Positions 45,699 through 54,607 of a DNA stretch of 64,000 nt are shown here, in pieces; the stretch's first letter is position 1, and every line of letters starts with the position of its first letter. Location: NCBI RefSeq assembly GCF_013141725.1, contig NZ_WHNZ01000045.1, positions 248,001 through 312,000 on the forward strand, given 5' to 3'. A model generated the notes under the pieces. That model made no database searches and was not told the origin of the DNA. It saw nothing but the letters and a program-made list of their open reading frames with translations. This stretch comes from Paenibacillus planticolens (GTDB lineage Bacteria > Bacillota > Bacilli > Paenibacillales > NBRC-103111). A program made the translations under genes and the position numbers.

Positions 45699-47438
45699 TT
45701 AAAGCAACTTAATCAGCCCTTCTAGCTCATCAACCAATACTTTTGCAAGTTCAAAATTAGTATCTTTTAAAGCCAATTCTATTTTCATTTCAACCGATTT
45801 TTTATTTTGCTCAGTTTCTAAATAGTCTTTATCAAAATGACTAGCATAAATCATCTGTCTAAATTTCCGCATACTCATTTTTCTAATCGTCTTATCGTCA
45901 ATGATTAAAACATAATCCATACCATTTACAACAGAATAGAAATCATGAGAAATCATGAGAATCGCACCTTTATAGTCTTCAATGGCTTTCTCCAGTGCTA
46001 TTTGTGTATAGGTGTCTAAATGGCTTGTCGGCTCATCAAGAAGCAATATGTTTGCTTTACTGGCAGAAACTTTAGCCAATTGAAGCATATTTTTTTCTCC
46101 ACCAGATAGAGATTCTATCTTTTGATTAACGATTTCTCCTTCAAAGCCATAGTTTGAAATATACGATCTAACATCATCATACGTTTTAAACCCAGCATCG
46201 ATGAATTCTTCCAGTATTGTATTAGAATCCTTTAGCACCTCTCCTTGATTCTGAGATAGATAAGCCACTTTAACATCAGCATTTATTTCAATTGAAGCAT
46301 GATTATTTTTAAAGATATCTCGGAGTAAAGTCGTTTTCCCGGTACCGTTTGGACCAATAATGGCTACTTTATCCGTAGATTTTATCTCAAAATTAACATT
46401 GTCTAAAAGCAACTCATCAAAGGTAACACTATAATTATTGACATTTACAACAATGGTGTCTTCAATTTCATTCTCAATACCGAAACTGATATTCGGTTGC
46501 TTAATTTCAACAAATGGTGCCTTAATTCTACGCGCTTCCAATCTCTCTTGAAACCTAACTCTAGCTTTTAACGCTCTACCTCTAGATGCTTCTGAATTAT
46601 ACGTTGCGATAGCTCTAAGATTATCAATAATGTTATCGTATCTCTCAATTTCTTCTTGTTCAGCGACTGCGATTTCTTGCAACTCAATTTTTGTCTGAAG
46701 TAATGAGAAATTATACTCAATATACCGCCCATCAAACTCTTGGATCTCCATGTTTTCAAGGTGTATAATTTTGTTGAAACAATGATTCAAGAGATATCGG
46801 TTGTGCGTAACGACTAGCAGCATTCCTTTGTGAGAATTAATAAGATTTTTAAGCGCATTTAGGTTTTCAAAGTCTAAAAATACATCTGGTTCGTCCATAA
46901 TGATTAAGTCTGGACTACTCAGCATTTCCTTCATCACTTGAATAAGTTTGAATTCCCCGCCACTCAGGTCGGATACCCTAAGATCTTTTAGCTTCATGAG
47001 GTTTGCTAGATTTAGTTTCTTATTAATGTTGCTTTCAAAATCTTCCCCACCGATTGAATCAAATGCGTCTAAAGCTAATTGATACTTTTCTAATAACGAA
47101 TCAATATCCGATGATGTTTCCATTTCAGTACAAATAGATGTTATTTCATTTTGTATCTTAATAAATTCTTCCCCTATATATTCAAAAACTGTTGTTTCTT
47201 TCGTTTTATCTAGTTGTGAGAATTGACTTACATGCCCAATTTTGCAAGTCGGATCTATTTCTAACATGCCCTCGAACAAATATCTTTCTGGATCCATCAG
47301 TATATCGATCAATGTACTTTTCCCACTGCCACTTGTTCCTATAAAAGCGCAATGTTGTGCCTCTTCAAGCGTAAATGAAATGTTTTTATATAGTTCTTTT
47401 TGCGGAAATGAGAAGGATAAGTTTTCAACTTTTATCAT
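45699..47438 (-). CDS. ABC-F family ATPase (ribosome-protection/translation-factor type)
   Basis: 579 residues with two ABC domains and no membrane helices. Walker A motifs GTSGSGKST and GPNGTGKTT; signatures LSGGEFKL and LSGGEKNM; Walker B LIIMDEPDVFLD and ILLLDEPTSHLD. Between them is the charged interdomain linker that reaches the ribosome (about 235-310). Relatives include antibiotic-resistance ABC-F proteins (Vga/Lsa/CplR-like) and housekeeping Ett-type factors; the sequence alone does not decide. A possible promoter TTGAAG-17-TACTCT lies about 100 bases upstream, leaving a leader long enough for attenuation. Confidence 0.92.
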   Translation of the reverse strand: MIKVENLSFSFPQKELYKNISFTLEEAQHCAFIGTSGSGKSTLIDILMDPERYLFEGMLEIDPTCKIGHVSQFSQLDKTKETTVFEYIGEEFIKIQNEITSICTEMETSSDIDSLLEKYQLALDAFDSIGGEDFESNINKKLNLANLMKLKDLRVSDLSGGEFKLIQVMKEMLSSPDLIIMDEPDVFLDFENLNALKNLINSHKGMLLVVTHNRYLLNHCFNKIIHLENMEIQEFDGRYIEYNFSLLQTKIELQEIAVAEQEEIERYDNIIDNLRAIATYNSEASRGRALKARVRFQERLEARRIKAPFVEIKQPNISFGIENEIEDTIVVNVNNYSVTFDELLLDNVNFEIKSTDKVAIIGPNGTGKTTLLRDIFKNNHASIEINADVKVAYLSQNQGEVLKDSNTILEEFIDAGFKTYDDVRSYISNYGFEGEIVNQKIESLSGGEKNMLQLAKVSASKANILLLDEPTSHLDTYTQIALEKAIEDYKGAILMISHDFYSVVNGMDYVLIIDDKTIRKMSMRKFRQMIYASHFDKDYLETEQNKKSVEMKIELALKDTNFELAKVLVDELEGLIKLL

Positions 47439-47585
47439 AGTATTACCTTTCTTTATAACTAAAATAGTGACTATTATTAGATGTATTGCAAAACATTGAC
47501 TTTGAGTTTACCGTTGTTAGAGTAACACTGTTTACAACCAACTTCAATCCCTTTGGGTTACAGAATGGGTCTTCTTACATATTAT

Positions 47586-48185
47586 TTAATCAGTCATTTT
47601 TTTAAGCTCAAAAATAGTTGCCTCTGATAACAAGATAAGCCTGTTGTTATTAACAACAAAAAAACTTACACTTACAGGTATGCTTTGTTTTGTAGAAGGG
47701 TCACTTATAACTATTGCTTTTACTACATCATTTATATTTAAGTCTGGGATATCTATTTTATATAATCTATAAAAAGAGAGGGAGTTTTCGCATGCCGCTG
47801 TAATCTCATATAATGGATTTTTTAGTTCATATTGATATTTCTTATAGTTTTTTAGTCCTTTTGATGAAAAAAAGTCTTTTTTGATGATAATTTCATCTCC
47901 AATAAATTTTTGCCCTGTTGGATATTCAGAAGCATCATTATATGAATTTGCAAATCCTAAAAGCTTCTCAACTTTCCAAGTTCCATAGAAATATTTTTCA
48001 GTTTCACTATCCAAATTTATACGTTCTACAGTACAATATTCGGATGTGTTTTTTGGAATAATAGACTCATCCGTTTCAGGTTTAGGCTCACTAGAAGTAT
48101 TTGGATTTGATGTCATTTCAACATTTCCACAAGCCGATGCTAGCATCAACATTATCATAATATAAACCAATAATATTTTTTTCAT
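47586..48185 (-). CDS. Hypothetical lipoprotein
   Basis: 199 residues. Lipoprotein signal with lipobox LASAC (Cys 19), a Ser/Pro/Glu-rich tether, then an unassigned globular domain with FYGTWKVEKLLGFANSY and IGDEIIIKKDFFSSKGLKNYKKYQYEL, reminiscent of lipocalin-like small secreted domains in Firmicutes. No family assigned. AT-rich. Upstream of the ABC-F gene on the same strand with a 147-base gap. Confidence 0.8.
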   Translation of the reverse strand: MKKILLVYIMIMLMLASACGNVEMTSNPNTSSEPKPETDESIIPKNTSEYCTVERINLDSETEKYFYGTWKVEKLLGFANSYNDASEYPTGQKFIGDEIIIKKDFFSSKGLKNYKKYQYELKNPLYEITAACENSLSFYRLYKIDIPDLNINDVVKAIVISDPSTKQSIPVSVSFFVVNNNRLILLSEATIFELKKMTD

Positions 48186-48362
48186 ATTTCACACTCCCAC
48201 TATAAAGTTATGTTTTCGCCCTGTTTACTCGCTTGCTAACTGGAAGATTTGCTCAATGAACCGGAAGTTGAGTAATAATAAATCCTAGCCGTTGCGACAA
48301 TCTACCTTCAGTTTAAACTTGATTCACTACCATCAGGTATCTTTAAATTTTGTAGACAATAA

Positions 48363-48462
48363 AAAGCTCGCATAAGCCTGTTTACACATTGTTTTCCATA
48401 GAGAGTGGCCTATCCCACTCCTTACGGTCTGCATGCTGCAAATACAGGCTCTTGCGAGCTTT
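48363..48462. other. Long-range hairpin in the 48.2-48.5 kb spacer
   Basis: AAAGCTCGC (48363-48371) pairs with GCGAGCTTT (48454-48462) and GCCTGT (48376-48381) with ACAGGC (48444-48449); a small hairpin GAGTGG/CCACTC lies between. Looks like a structured RNA or a short palindromic element of about 100 bases. The rest of the 48186-48566 spacer has repeat copy A. Confidence 0.5.
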
Positions 48463-48477
48463 CTTTCAAAAAAACTT

Positions 48478-48500
48478 GCCGCTACTTATGATACGGTTCA
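48478..48500. repeat. Interspersed hairpin repeat, copy A
   Basis: Core GCCGCTACTTATGATACGG, close to the family consensus GCCGTCACTTATGATACGG. Lies about 70 bases past the 3' end of the minus-strand DedA gene. Confidence 0.55.
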
Positions 48501-48566
48501 GCATATCACTCTAACGACGAATATTCAAATAGATTTTGACTTAGCTCTTTTGAAAGCCCTCTATTC

Positions 48567-49106
48567 TCAAGAGGAAAACAACCCGAAAATAGAACCATGA
48601 TAATCCGAAAAATTAATATGTCCCCCTAGAAAATACCCAATTGAAATAAAAATCGCACACCAGCACAGGGCTCCCAAGCCCGAGTAGAGTATATATTTCC
48701 GTGGGTTCATGGCGCTTATCCCTGCCAGATAACAAGTCAGATGGCGGAGCCCAGGAATATAGTAGCCGACGCATATCGCCCAGGGGCCGTAACGCTCGAA
48801 CCAGTTCTCTGTTTTCTCTATCCTTTTGGTCGTGAGCTTGACCCATTTTCCATACTTCGACAGCAGCGGCTTGCCGAACTTCCGCCCAAGGGCGTAGCTG
48901 CACAGCATGCCACACATAGCCCCGAGGACGCTGATCACAAGGGTTACCGGGAAGTAAAGCAGACCAATTGAAGAAAGATAACCAACAATCATCATGAGAA
49001 TCTCATCAGGCACAGGCAAACCAATAATGCCAAGCGTAAGACATAGGAAGATGGCAATATAACCGTATTGGATAACGATATCTTGTAAGAAAGCGATGAT
49101 GTTCAC
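48567..49106 (-). CDS. DedA-family membrane protein
   Basis: 179 residues, SNARE-associated/DedA domain: YGYIAIFLCLTLGIIGLPVPDEILMMIVGYLSS, LGRKFGKPLLSKYGKW and FERYGPWAICVGYYIPGLRHLTCYLAGISAM. DedA proteins move polyprenyl or other lipids across the membrane and support envelope homeostasis. Complete, slightly short for the family. Confidence 0.92.
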   Translation of the reverse strand: MNIIAFLQDIVIQYGYIAIFLCLTLGIIGLPVPDEILMMIVGYLSSIGLLYFPVTLVISVLGAMCGMLCSYALGRKFGKPLLSKYGKWVKLTTKRIEKTENWFERYGPWAICVGYYIPGLRHLTCYLAGISAMNPRKYILYSGLGALCWCAIFISIGYFLGGHINFSDYHGSIFGLFSS

Positions 49107-49245
49107 ACTCCAGTTCTAATGATTTTGGGCAAGGAAGACTGTCATGTGCTCCACCGGAAAATCCACACCCCAAGTCAACCCGTTTTCCATAAAGGTTAAT
49201 GAGGCGGGCTTGTCCTTGTACGCTGTGAAGCATCTCGTCTCCTGA

Positions 49246-49419
49246 ATGATTCACCGCCCTTTCAGTATCTTAATGCCTCCCTTGTCAATAAACCTAGTGC
49301 CGAATTGTCACATGACGCTTTCAAAGTGGCTGGATGTCATGGATGACGAAATGCAGCTTGTTGGTGTGACAACTCCTTTGCCATACTGGGCTCAGCCGAT
49401 TGTTAAGCGGCAAATCTAA
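49246..49419 (+). pseudogene. Possible 57-residue frame or gene remnant before the serine hydrolase
   Basis: An open frame ending KWLDVMDDEMQLVGVTTPLPYWAQPIV... has a coding-like composition in an otherwise empty 330-base spacer (49107-49439). No ribosome binding site precedes its ATG codons, so it may be the 3' remnant of a lost gene. Not assigned to a family. Confidence 0.25.
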
Positions 49420-49439
49420 TGGTCAAGGAGACATCATTT

Positions 49440-51449
49440 ATGAAGAAATGGATTCGCACAAATCGAAAAGTTCAGCTAGTAACTGCACTACTATTAACTG
49501 CTACGGTCATTACCGCATGTATGGGACCAGGGAACGCACCCAATACCCCGCAGGCTTCTGCGCCAGTTACATCAGTGAAGCCCGGCCTGGAGGGGCCGCG
49601 GGATGCCAAGGAACTGGAGGCCTTTGCAGATGGCATTTTTGCGGACGCGATGAAGAAGTATAATACGGTTGGTTCTAATTTTGCGGTCGTATCGAATGGG
49701 AAAGTGCTGCTAAGCAAGGGTTACGGTTATGCCGATAGGGAAAATAAAATTCCGGTAGACAGCAGCACCGTATTCCAAATTGGTTCTGTGACGAAGCAGT
49801 TCACGGCATTGGCAGCTATGCAACTAGTTGATAAGGGAAAGATTGATTTGCATCACGATATCCAGGAATATCTGGGAGGGATGAAGGTACCGAATACAAC
49901 AGGAAAAAAACTGACGATGTACGACCTGCTTACGTATACAAGCGGCTTTGACAAACCGGATATCCTCTCGGGATCGGAACCGGAATATGTGAATCAATTC
50001 TTCCCGATGAAAGAATCTCTCGAATCGAATATGCCGACTGTTGTCAGGCCTCCGGGGGAAGCGTACACCTACGATAATTTTGGATTCACACTGGCGGGGT
50101 ACGCGGTAGGGGAAGTATCGGGCATGTCATTCGCCCAGTATATGGAGGAAAATATTTTCAAGCCGTTAGGCATGAACTCGACGAATGTGCGGTTTAAACC
50201 CGAACTGCTCAGCAGAATGGCTGCCCATTATGGGCCAAAAGGTGAGCTGATCGCCCTGGAGGGATTCAAACCAACCGATCGGCCTAGCGGCGGCATGGTA
50301 TCAACCGCAGATGACATGGTGAAGTACCTTATGATGCATCTGAACAATGGAACGTATGAAGGCAAAGAAATCTTAAGTCCCAAGAGCATCGAGCAAATGC
50401 ACACCTACCAGGTGTTCCCTGACAAAGAGTTCCCTGTCACAACCATCGGATTCGAAGGCTACTTCAAAGAGAAGATGAATGGTCAACATGTGGTTCTCAA
50501 AGGGGGAAATGTGACCGGTCATTCTTCCTTGATTGTTCTTCTGCCGGAGAAAAATACAGCGTTCTACATGTCCTACAATAACGACTCCATGATGAGTCTC
50601 GACGTGTATGAGGCATTTATGAATCATTATTATCCGAGAAAAGATGAGGCTCCACAGCCATCCTACTCTTCAATCAGTGAGCAGCAGGCCAAGGACTACA
50701 CAGGATTGTACCAAAACACGCGTCTTGGATCCATGAGGACCCGCGTTTCCTATTCAGACGGAAAATTGGTTATGGAGACAGGAGATCTGGGCAAAAGTAC
50801 GTTGAAAATGATCCACCCTTTACTCTTTGAGGATGAATCCGGCAATAAAGTAGCCTTTCAAAAAAATGGGGCAGGCCAAATCACCTATTTCTATTACATG
50901 AAGCTTCCGCACTACGTGGGTTATGCACAAAAAGTTAATATGGATGCGCCATTCACTGATGTACCGGCGGACAGCAAGTATACGTCTTATATTCACAATC
51001 TCCATGCTTTAAAGATCATGGACGGAAAGTCGGCTACCCTCTTCGATCCGGAAGGAACGTTAACTCAGGGTGAGTTCTCGGAGTTGCTACTTCACGCCCA
51101 TGGCTGGGAATCCATGCCTTATACGATTGAACCAAACAAGAAGCAGATGTTGTCCGGATTGCCTAATTATCAGCCTGATTCTCCTGTCACCAGACAAATG
51201 GCGGCAGTCATGATCCAAAATCTGAGACAAGCTGAGCCTGGAGCCAAGGTTACATTACGTGGCGAAACGGATGCCTGGGCAGTTGAAGCCATTACAGCCC
51301 TTGTATCCCAAGGCATCATGGACCCGGATACCAAGATCAATTCGGACGGCTCCATCAACTTCCGTTCCAAGCAGCCTCTGAAGCGGCAGGAAGCGAGTGC
51401 CTTATTGGATCTGGCATTTGATTACTACACATTGCCAATCGGTAAATGA
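49440..51449 (+). CDS. Lipoprotein serine hydrolase (beta-lactamase/PBP class C fold) with SLH-like C-terminus
   Basis: 669 residues. Lipobox VITAC with Cys 27; a class C beta-lactamase/penicillin-binding-protein domain with nucleophile Ser116 in GSVTK, the YDN tyrosine motif (YTYDNFGFTLAGY) and a GGNVTGHSS stretch in place of KTG; a beta-barrel DUF3471-like segment near 410-500; then two degenerate SLH-like modules (APFTDVPADSKYTSYIHNLHALKIMDGK..., EAITALVSQGIMDPDTKI...). Likely a surface esterase, D-amino peptidase or carboxypeptidase-like enzyme. ATG 49440 follows AAGGAGA. Confidence 0.9.
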   Translation: MKKWIRTNRKVQLVTALLLTATVITACMGPGNAPNTPQASAPVTSVKPGLEGPRDAKELEAFADGIFADAMKKYNTVGSNFAVVSNGKVLLSKGYGYADRENKIPVDSSTVFQIGSVTKQFTALAAMQLVDKGKIDLHHDIQEYLGGMKVPNTTGKKLTMYDLLTYTSGFDKPDILSGSEPEYVNQFFPMKESLESNMPTVVRPPGEAYTYDNFGFTLAGYAVGEVSGMSFAQYMEENIFKPLGMNSTNVRFKPELLSRMAAHYGPKGELIALEGFKPTDRPSGGMVSTADDMVKYLMMHLNNGTYEGKEILSPKSIEQMHTYQVFPDKEFPVTTIGFEGYFKEKMNGQHVVLKGGNVTGHSSLIVLLPEKNTAFYMSYNNDSMMSLDVYEAFMNHYYPRKDEAPQPSYSSISEQQAKDYTGLYQNTRLGSMRTRVSYSDGKLVMETGDLGKSTLKMIHPLLFEDESGNKVAFQKNGAGQITYFYYMKLPHYVGYAQKVNMDAPFTDVPADSKYTSYIHNLHALKIMDGKSATLFDPEGTLTQGEFSELLLHAHGWESMPYTIEPNKKQMLSGLPNYQPDSPVTRQMAAVMIQNLRQAEPGAKVTLRGETDAWAVEAITALVSQGIMDPDTKINSDGSINFRSKQPLKRQEASALLDLAFDYYTLPIGK

Positions 51450-51499
51450 ACGGAAACCATAATTCCGAAAAAGTAAAAACCGGCCTTTAAAAATCCAAA

Positions 51500-51553
51500 T
51501 GGCGGGTGTTCGATCTTACGAAGCAGAATCACTCCGTAAGTCGGCACCCGCCA
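51500..51553. terminator. Large hairpin between convergent serine hydrolase and kinase-regulator genes
   Basis: Perfect TGGCGGGTG / CACCCGCCA outer stem and CTTACG / CGTAAG inner stem. No strong T-run on the plus side, TTTTTAAAGG on the minus side. Confidence 0.7.
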
Positions 51554-51574
51554 CTTTGATAAATAACTTGAGGG

Positions 51575-53380
51575 TTATTCCAGAAGCCCGGCCTCCCTCG
51601 CTTTTTGCACCGCTTCCTCCCGGTTGCGGACCCCCAGCTTCATATAAGCCGATGATGCATAGTTTCGAACCGTACCATCGGATAAATACAATTTGGAAGC
51701 AATGCTTTTATATCGCTGCCCTTTCGACACAAACTGTAAAATTTCAAGCTCCCGCGGCGTTAACTCATAGGCCGATGACGCTTTGATTGGCGAAGGATCA
51801 TCCCCGCTATTGTCCGCTTCCAACTGGGCAAACAATTTGTGCGACATGCCCTGATCGATCAGCGTACCCCCGCGGTAGACGGTACGTATCGTTTCGGCCA
51901 GCTCTAACGGTTGCATAGACTTCAATAAGTATCCATCCACCCCGCTTCGCATCGCCTCCAGAGCCTGTTTGGTATCCTCAAACGTGGTGAGAATCAGAAT
52001 GCGGATATGGGGCCACTTTTCTTTTATCGTACGGGATGCGGAGATTCCATCCACATTCGGCATTTCCAAATCCATAAGCACCAGCTGCGGCTGAAGCTGC
52101 CTGCACAGCTCGATCGCTTGCTCGCCATCCTCTGCCGTCCCAACAACTTGCAAATCCTTCTGCTCCTCCAGCAGAGTCCGCAGACTTTCACGGAAAAAGG
52201 GTTGGTCATCGACGACCAACAGGCGGATAACTTCATCCTTAAGCTCCGTTTGTCTGGGCAGTGTACAGGTAACGAGAGTGCCTTCTCCCGGCTCCGAATA
52301 GACGGCCACATGGCCTTGCAAATTCATCGCCCGCTCCTTCATGGCGCTTAAGCCAAAGCCCTCCCTCCCATTCTCCATCCCGCGGCCGTTATCTTGAATT
52401 TCCAGTCTCGTCTGCTGGGGCTCGAATTGCACGGAAACCTTAATCTCTGTCGAGTTTCCATGACGCACAGCATTCGTCAGCGACTCTTGCAGGCAGCGAT
52501 AAAGTGCTGTCTTCGCTTGCTTCGTTACAGGGTATTCCTCCCCGTAGGCATGGAAACGAACCGTCACCTTGGCATGCTCCTGAAACTCCTCCGCCAGCTT
52601 TCTCAAAGACTGAAGAAGCGGGAGCGCCTCATGCGGCGATTCGATTTGATGCACGTAGTTTCTGACCTCCTCCATATTTTGGCGGGCCAGGTTCAATAGG
52701 GCGTCAAGCCTTTCCGTTCCTGTATCCGTTGCCAACTCAGGACGCAACGTTTCCAATCCCATAATGAGCGAAGTATAGGCGAGACCGACGGTATCATGAA
52801 GCTCTTTGGACAGTCGGCTCCGCTCTTCGGCAAGCGTGATGCGCTCGATTTGGGAGAGGTACTGCTCCAGCACCGCATTTTGCTCGCCAATAATTTCGCC
52901 TTGACGATGATTGAGCACGAGTAAATGGAAGGAAAATCCGAAGACATATGCCATCCCTATGTGGACAGCCATGACCCAGTATTCACTCTGCTCTGCAAGC
53001 AGCTTGATTATGGCAGGCAGGAGCAATATGGATACAGGCCCTGACCAGAAATAGGCCCTTTGCGCGCTGTGGGCGGCAATTAAAAAGGCATACAGCAGGA
53101 ATGAGAAGTAGGCTTGCGGAAAAAATGAAGCCAGATACAAGCACAACCCGCCCGAGATCACGATTTCGGCAAACAGGTAGTATTTATAATCAAGCTGCAA
53201 GCAAAGCCATGGAACGGAAAAAGCAATCAGCTGCCACAGCACAAGGACCACAATTGGCAGCGTGAAATATTCTTGCAGCTTTATGCTCGTAAACACGAGA
53301 GAAATGCTGCATATCAGGCGGATTATGAACATGAGCCAGTCGTACCAGTACCATCGCTTGACCATATCGAACAAAACCAT
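51575..53380 (-). CDS. One-chain histidine kinase fused to LuxR-type response regulator
   Basis: About 601 residues. Six membrane helices (to about 155), HisKA_3 with phospho-His in RLSKELHDTVGLAYTSLIMGLETL (about residue 195), HATPase (ESLTNAVRHGN, DNGRGMENGREGFGLSAMKERA), then without a stop a receiver domain (RLLVVDDQPFFRESL, phospho-Asp about 437 in LVLMDLEMPNVDG, GYLLKS) and a NarL/LuxR helix-turn-helix (LTPRELEILQFVSKGQRYKSIASKLYLSDGTVRNYASSAYMKLGV). Normally these are two genes (DesK/LiaS plus DesR/LiaR). A sensor-domain membrane protein gene precedes it on the same strand. Confidence 0.93.
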   Translation of the reverse strand: MVLFDMVKRWYWYDWLMFIIRLICSISLVFTSIKLQEYFTLPIVVLVLWQLIAFSVPWLCLQLDYKYYLFAEIVISGGLCLYLASFFPQAYFSFLLYAFLIAAHSAQRAYFWSGPVSILLLPAIIKLLAEQSEYWVMAVHIGMAYVFGFSFHLLVLNHRQGEIIGEQNAVLEQYLSQIERITLAEERSRLSKELHDTVGLAYTSLIMGLETLRPELATDTGTERLDALLNLARQNMEEVRNYVHQIESPHEALPLLQSLRKLAEEFQEHAKVTVRFHAYGEEYPVTKQAKTALYRCLQESLTNAVRHGNSTEIKVSVQFEPQQTRLEIQDNGRGMENGREGFGLSAMKERAMNLQGHVAVYSEPGEGTLVTCTLPRQTELKDEVIRLLVVDDQPFFRESLRTLLEEQKDLQVVGTAEDGEQAIELCRQLQPQLVLMDLEMPNVDGISASRTIKEKWPHIRILILTTFEDTKQALEAMRSGVDGYLLKSMQPLELAETIRTVYRGGTLIDQGMSHKLFAQLEADNSGDDPSPIKASSAYELTPRELEILQFVSKGQRYKSIASKLYLSDGTVRNYASSAYMKLGVRNREEAVQKAREAGLLE

Positions 53381-53418
53381 CAACCCCTAAGACCTTCAGT
53401 ATGACATTACGTAACTAG

Positions 53419-53446
53419 TATAGAGTAAACTGCTATAGAGTAAACT
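53419..53446. repeat. Tandem 13-base direct repeat upstream of the kinase-regulator
   Basis: TATAGAGTAAACT at 53419-53431 and again at 53434-53446, a 15-base period, in the 100-base spacer before the kinase-regulator start. Candidate promoter or regulator-binding repeats. Confidence 0.5.
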
Positions 53447-53485
53447 ACCACCCGACGACCTACGAGGCCAAGCCGGGCATGACGT

Positions 53486-54085
53486 CTACCGGTTCACATG
53501 CTTGATCATCAGACGCGTGTAGCCGCCTATCAAGCGCACCAAGCGGCCCGCAAGCCTGTAGCTCACCATCATCAATACGACCCCTGCGGCCGACACCATC
53601 ACGGCTTTGGCAACCGTATCTATCGACGCACCCATAATGGAAAGGTTGATAAACCGATAAAGAAACGGGACCACAATCAATACAAGCGGCGCCGCGTAGA
53701 GCAACGTCGCACTGATCAGACTTAAAATCCCTATCGGAAATTTCAACAGCAGCCAACCAATTACGATCCAGTTGCTTAGGTTCAGCAGCTCCTTTTTCGC
53801 TTGAAGCCAGTTGGACACATCGGGGTTGACGGATTTAACGCAAGGCTCGGTGGTAACGTCCGTATAGATCTTGGTCTGTACTCGTTCAAATTGCAGGAAA
53901 GCGGTCGTCGTCCGCAAAACGTGAGTCAGGAGAGGAACGCCCGCGACGGTAAACGAAAGACTCAAGCCCAATGTAAGAGCGACCAGATAGAAGCTGAAGT
54001 AAAACAATCCGGTGACAAAAGTAAGCAGCAGGAAATAGCCGTTTTGAACAAAACTGACGACGGTTCTGGCCATCAAAGAGCCCAC
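53486..54085 (-). CDS. Stand-alone membrane 'Sensor' domain protein
   Basis: 199 residues with about four membrane helices: VVSFVQNGYFLLLTFVTGLFYFSFYLVALTLGLSLSFTVAGVPLL ... LLKFPIGILSLISATLLYAAPLVLIVVPF .... The pattern matches the putative sensor domain (PF13796-like) that usually forms the N-terminus of actinobacterial/Firmicute histidine kinases; here it is a separate gene 100 bases upstream of a kinase that has its own membrane region. GTG 54085 or ATG 54073 could start it. Confidence 0.8.
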   Translation of the reverse strand: MGSLMARTVVSFVQNGYFLLLTFVTGLFYFSFYLVALTLGLSLSFTVAGVPLLTHVLRTTTAFLQFERVQTKIYTDVTTEPCVKSVNPDVSNWLQAKKELLNLSNWIVIGWLLLKFPIGILSLISATLLYAAPLVLIVVPFLYRFINLSIMGASIDTVAKAVMVSAAGVVLMMVSYRLAGRLVRLIGGYTRLMIKHVNR

Positions 54086-54290
54086 ATCCTTTCCAAGTAG
54101 TAGATGTATTCTACGGATCTTGATGTCAAATCCGCCAGTGTCATAATGTCATGTGACATAAAATGAACGGAGCTATCCGCAGCAACGTTAATAACTTTCA
54201 AAGCAGAAGTAAATTTTTTCTGCGGCGTCGACGACGAGCATTAAAATACCAAGCACATCGTACGGGTTATAAGCCGTCGATCGTTTTTTC

Positions 54291-54310
54291 GCCGTCACTT
54301 AACGGCTAAA
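54291..54310. repeat. Interspersed hairpin repeat, copy E (minimal form)
   Basis: GCCGT-CACTTA-ACGGC, a complete short hairpin with T-run before and AAATTTT after. In the 54086-54607 spacer, which otherwise holds copy F, a weak AGCACA/TGTGCT hairpin near 54400-54440 and GCTTGG/CCAAGC at 54573-54596. Confidence 0.55.
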
Positions 54311-54501
54311 TTTTGTCCACTTGTGGCAAAGACTTTTACAAGAAACAAAGGACAGTGAAACTTTATATGGGCTTTATCCAACAGATAATTCATTTAGCAG
54401 CACAAATCAGAATTAAAGCATTGCATCTCAGTTCTGTGCTAACCAACTTTAGTTAGGAGTGGCAACGATGCACGATAAGGTATCTGATATGCAAAAATTT
54501 A

Positions 54502-54534
54502 GTCATCACTTATGATAAGTCTCAGCTTAACGGG
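54502..54534. repeat. Interspersed hairpin repeat, copy F (degenerate)
   Basis: GTCATCACTTATGATAAG followed at a distance by CTTAACGGG, aligning with the consensus core and right arm. A 15-codon frame with GGAG before it runs into this copy at 54468-54515, probably by chance. Confidence 0.4.
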
Positions 54535-54607
54535 TCTATCAGCGAAAAATGCGATAAGACCTACCGCGGCTTGGTTTTTATAGATACCAAGCTTCTCTTA
54601 TGTACGC

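Noticed and set aside
48376..48600. Plus-strand open stretch through repeat copy A (ATYDTVQHITL...)
   Set aside because: No start codon, overlaps the end of DedA, and does not resemble the other copies at protein level.
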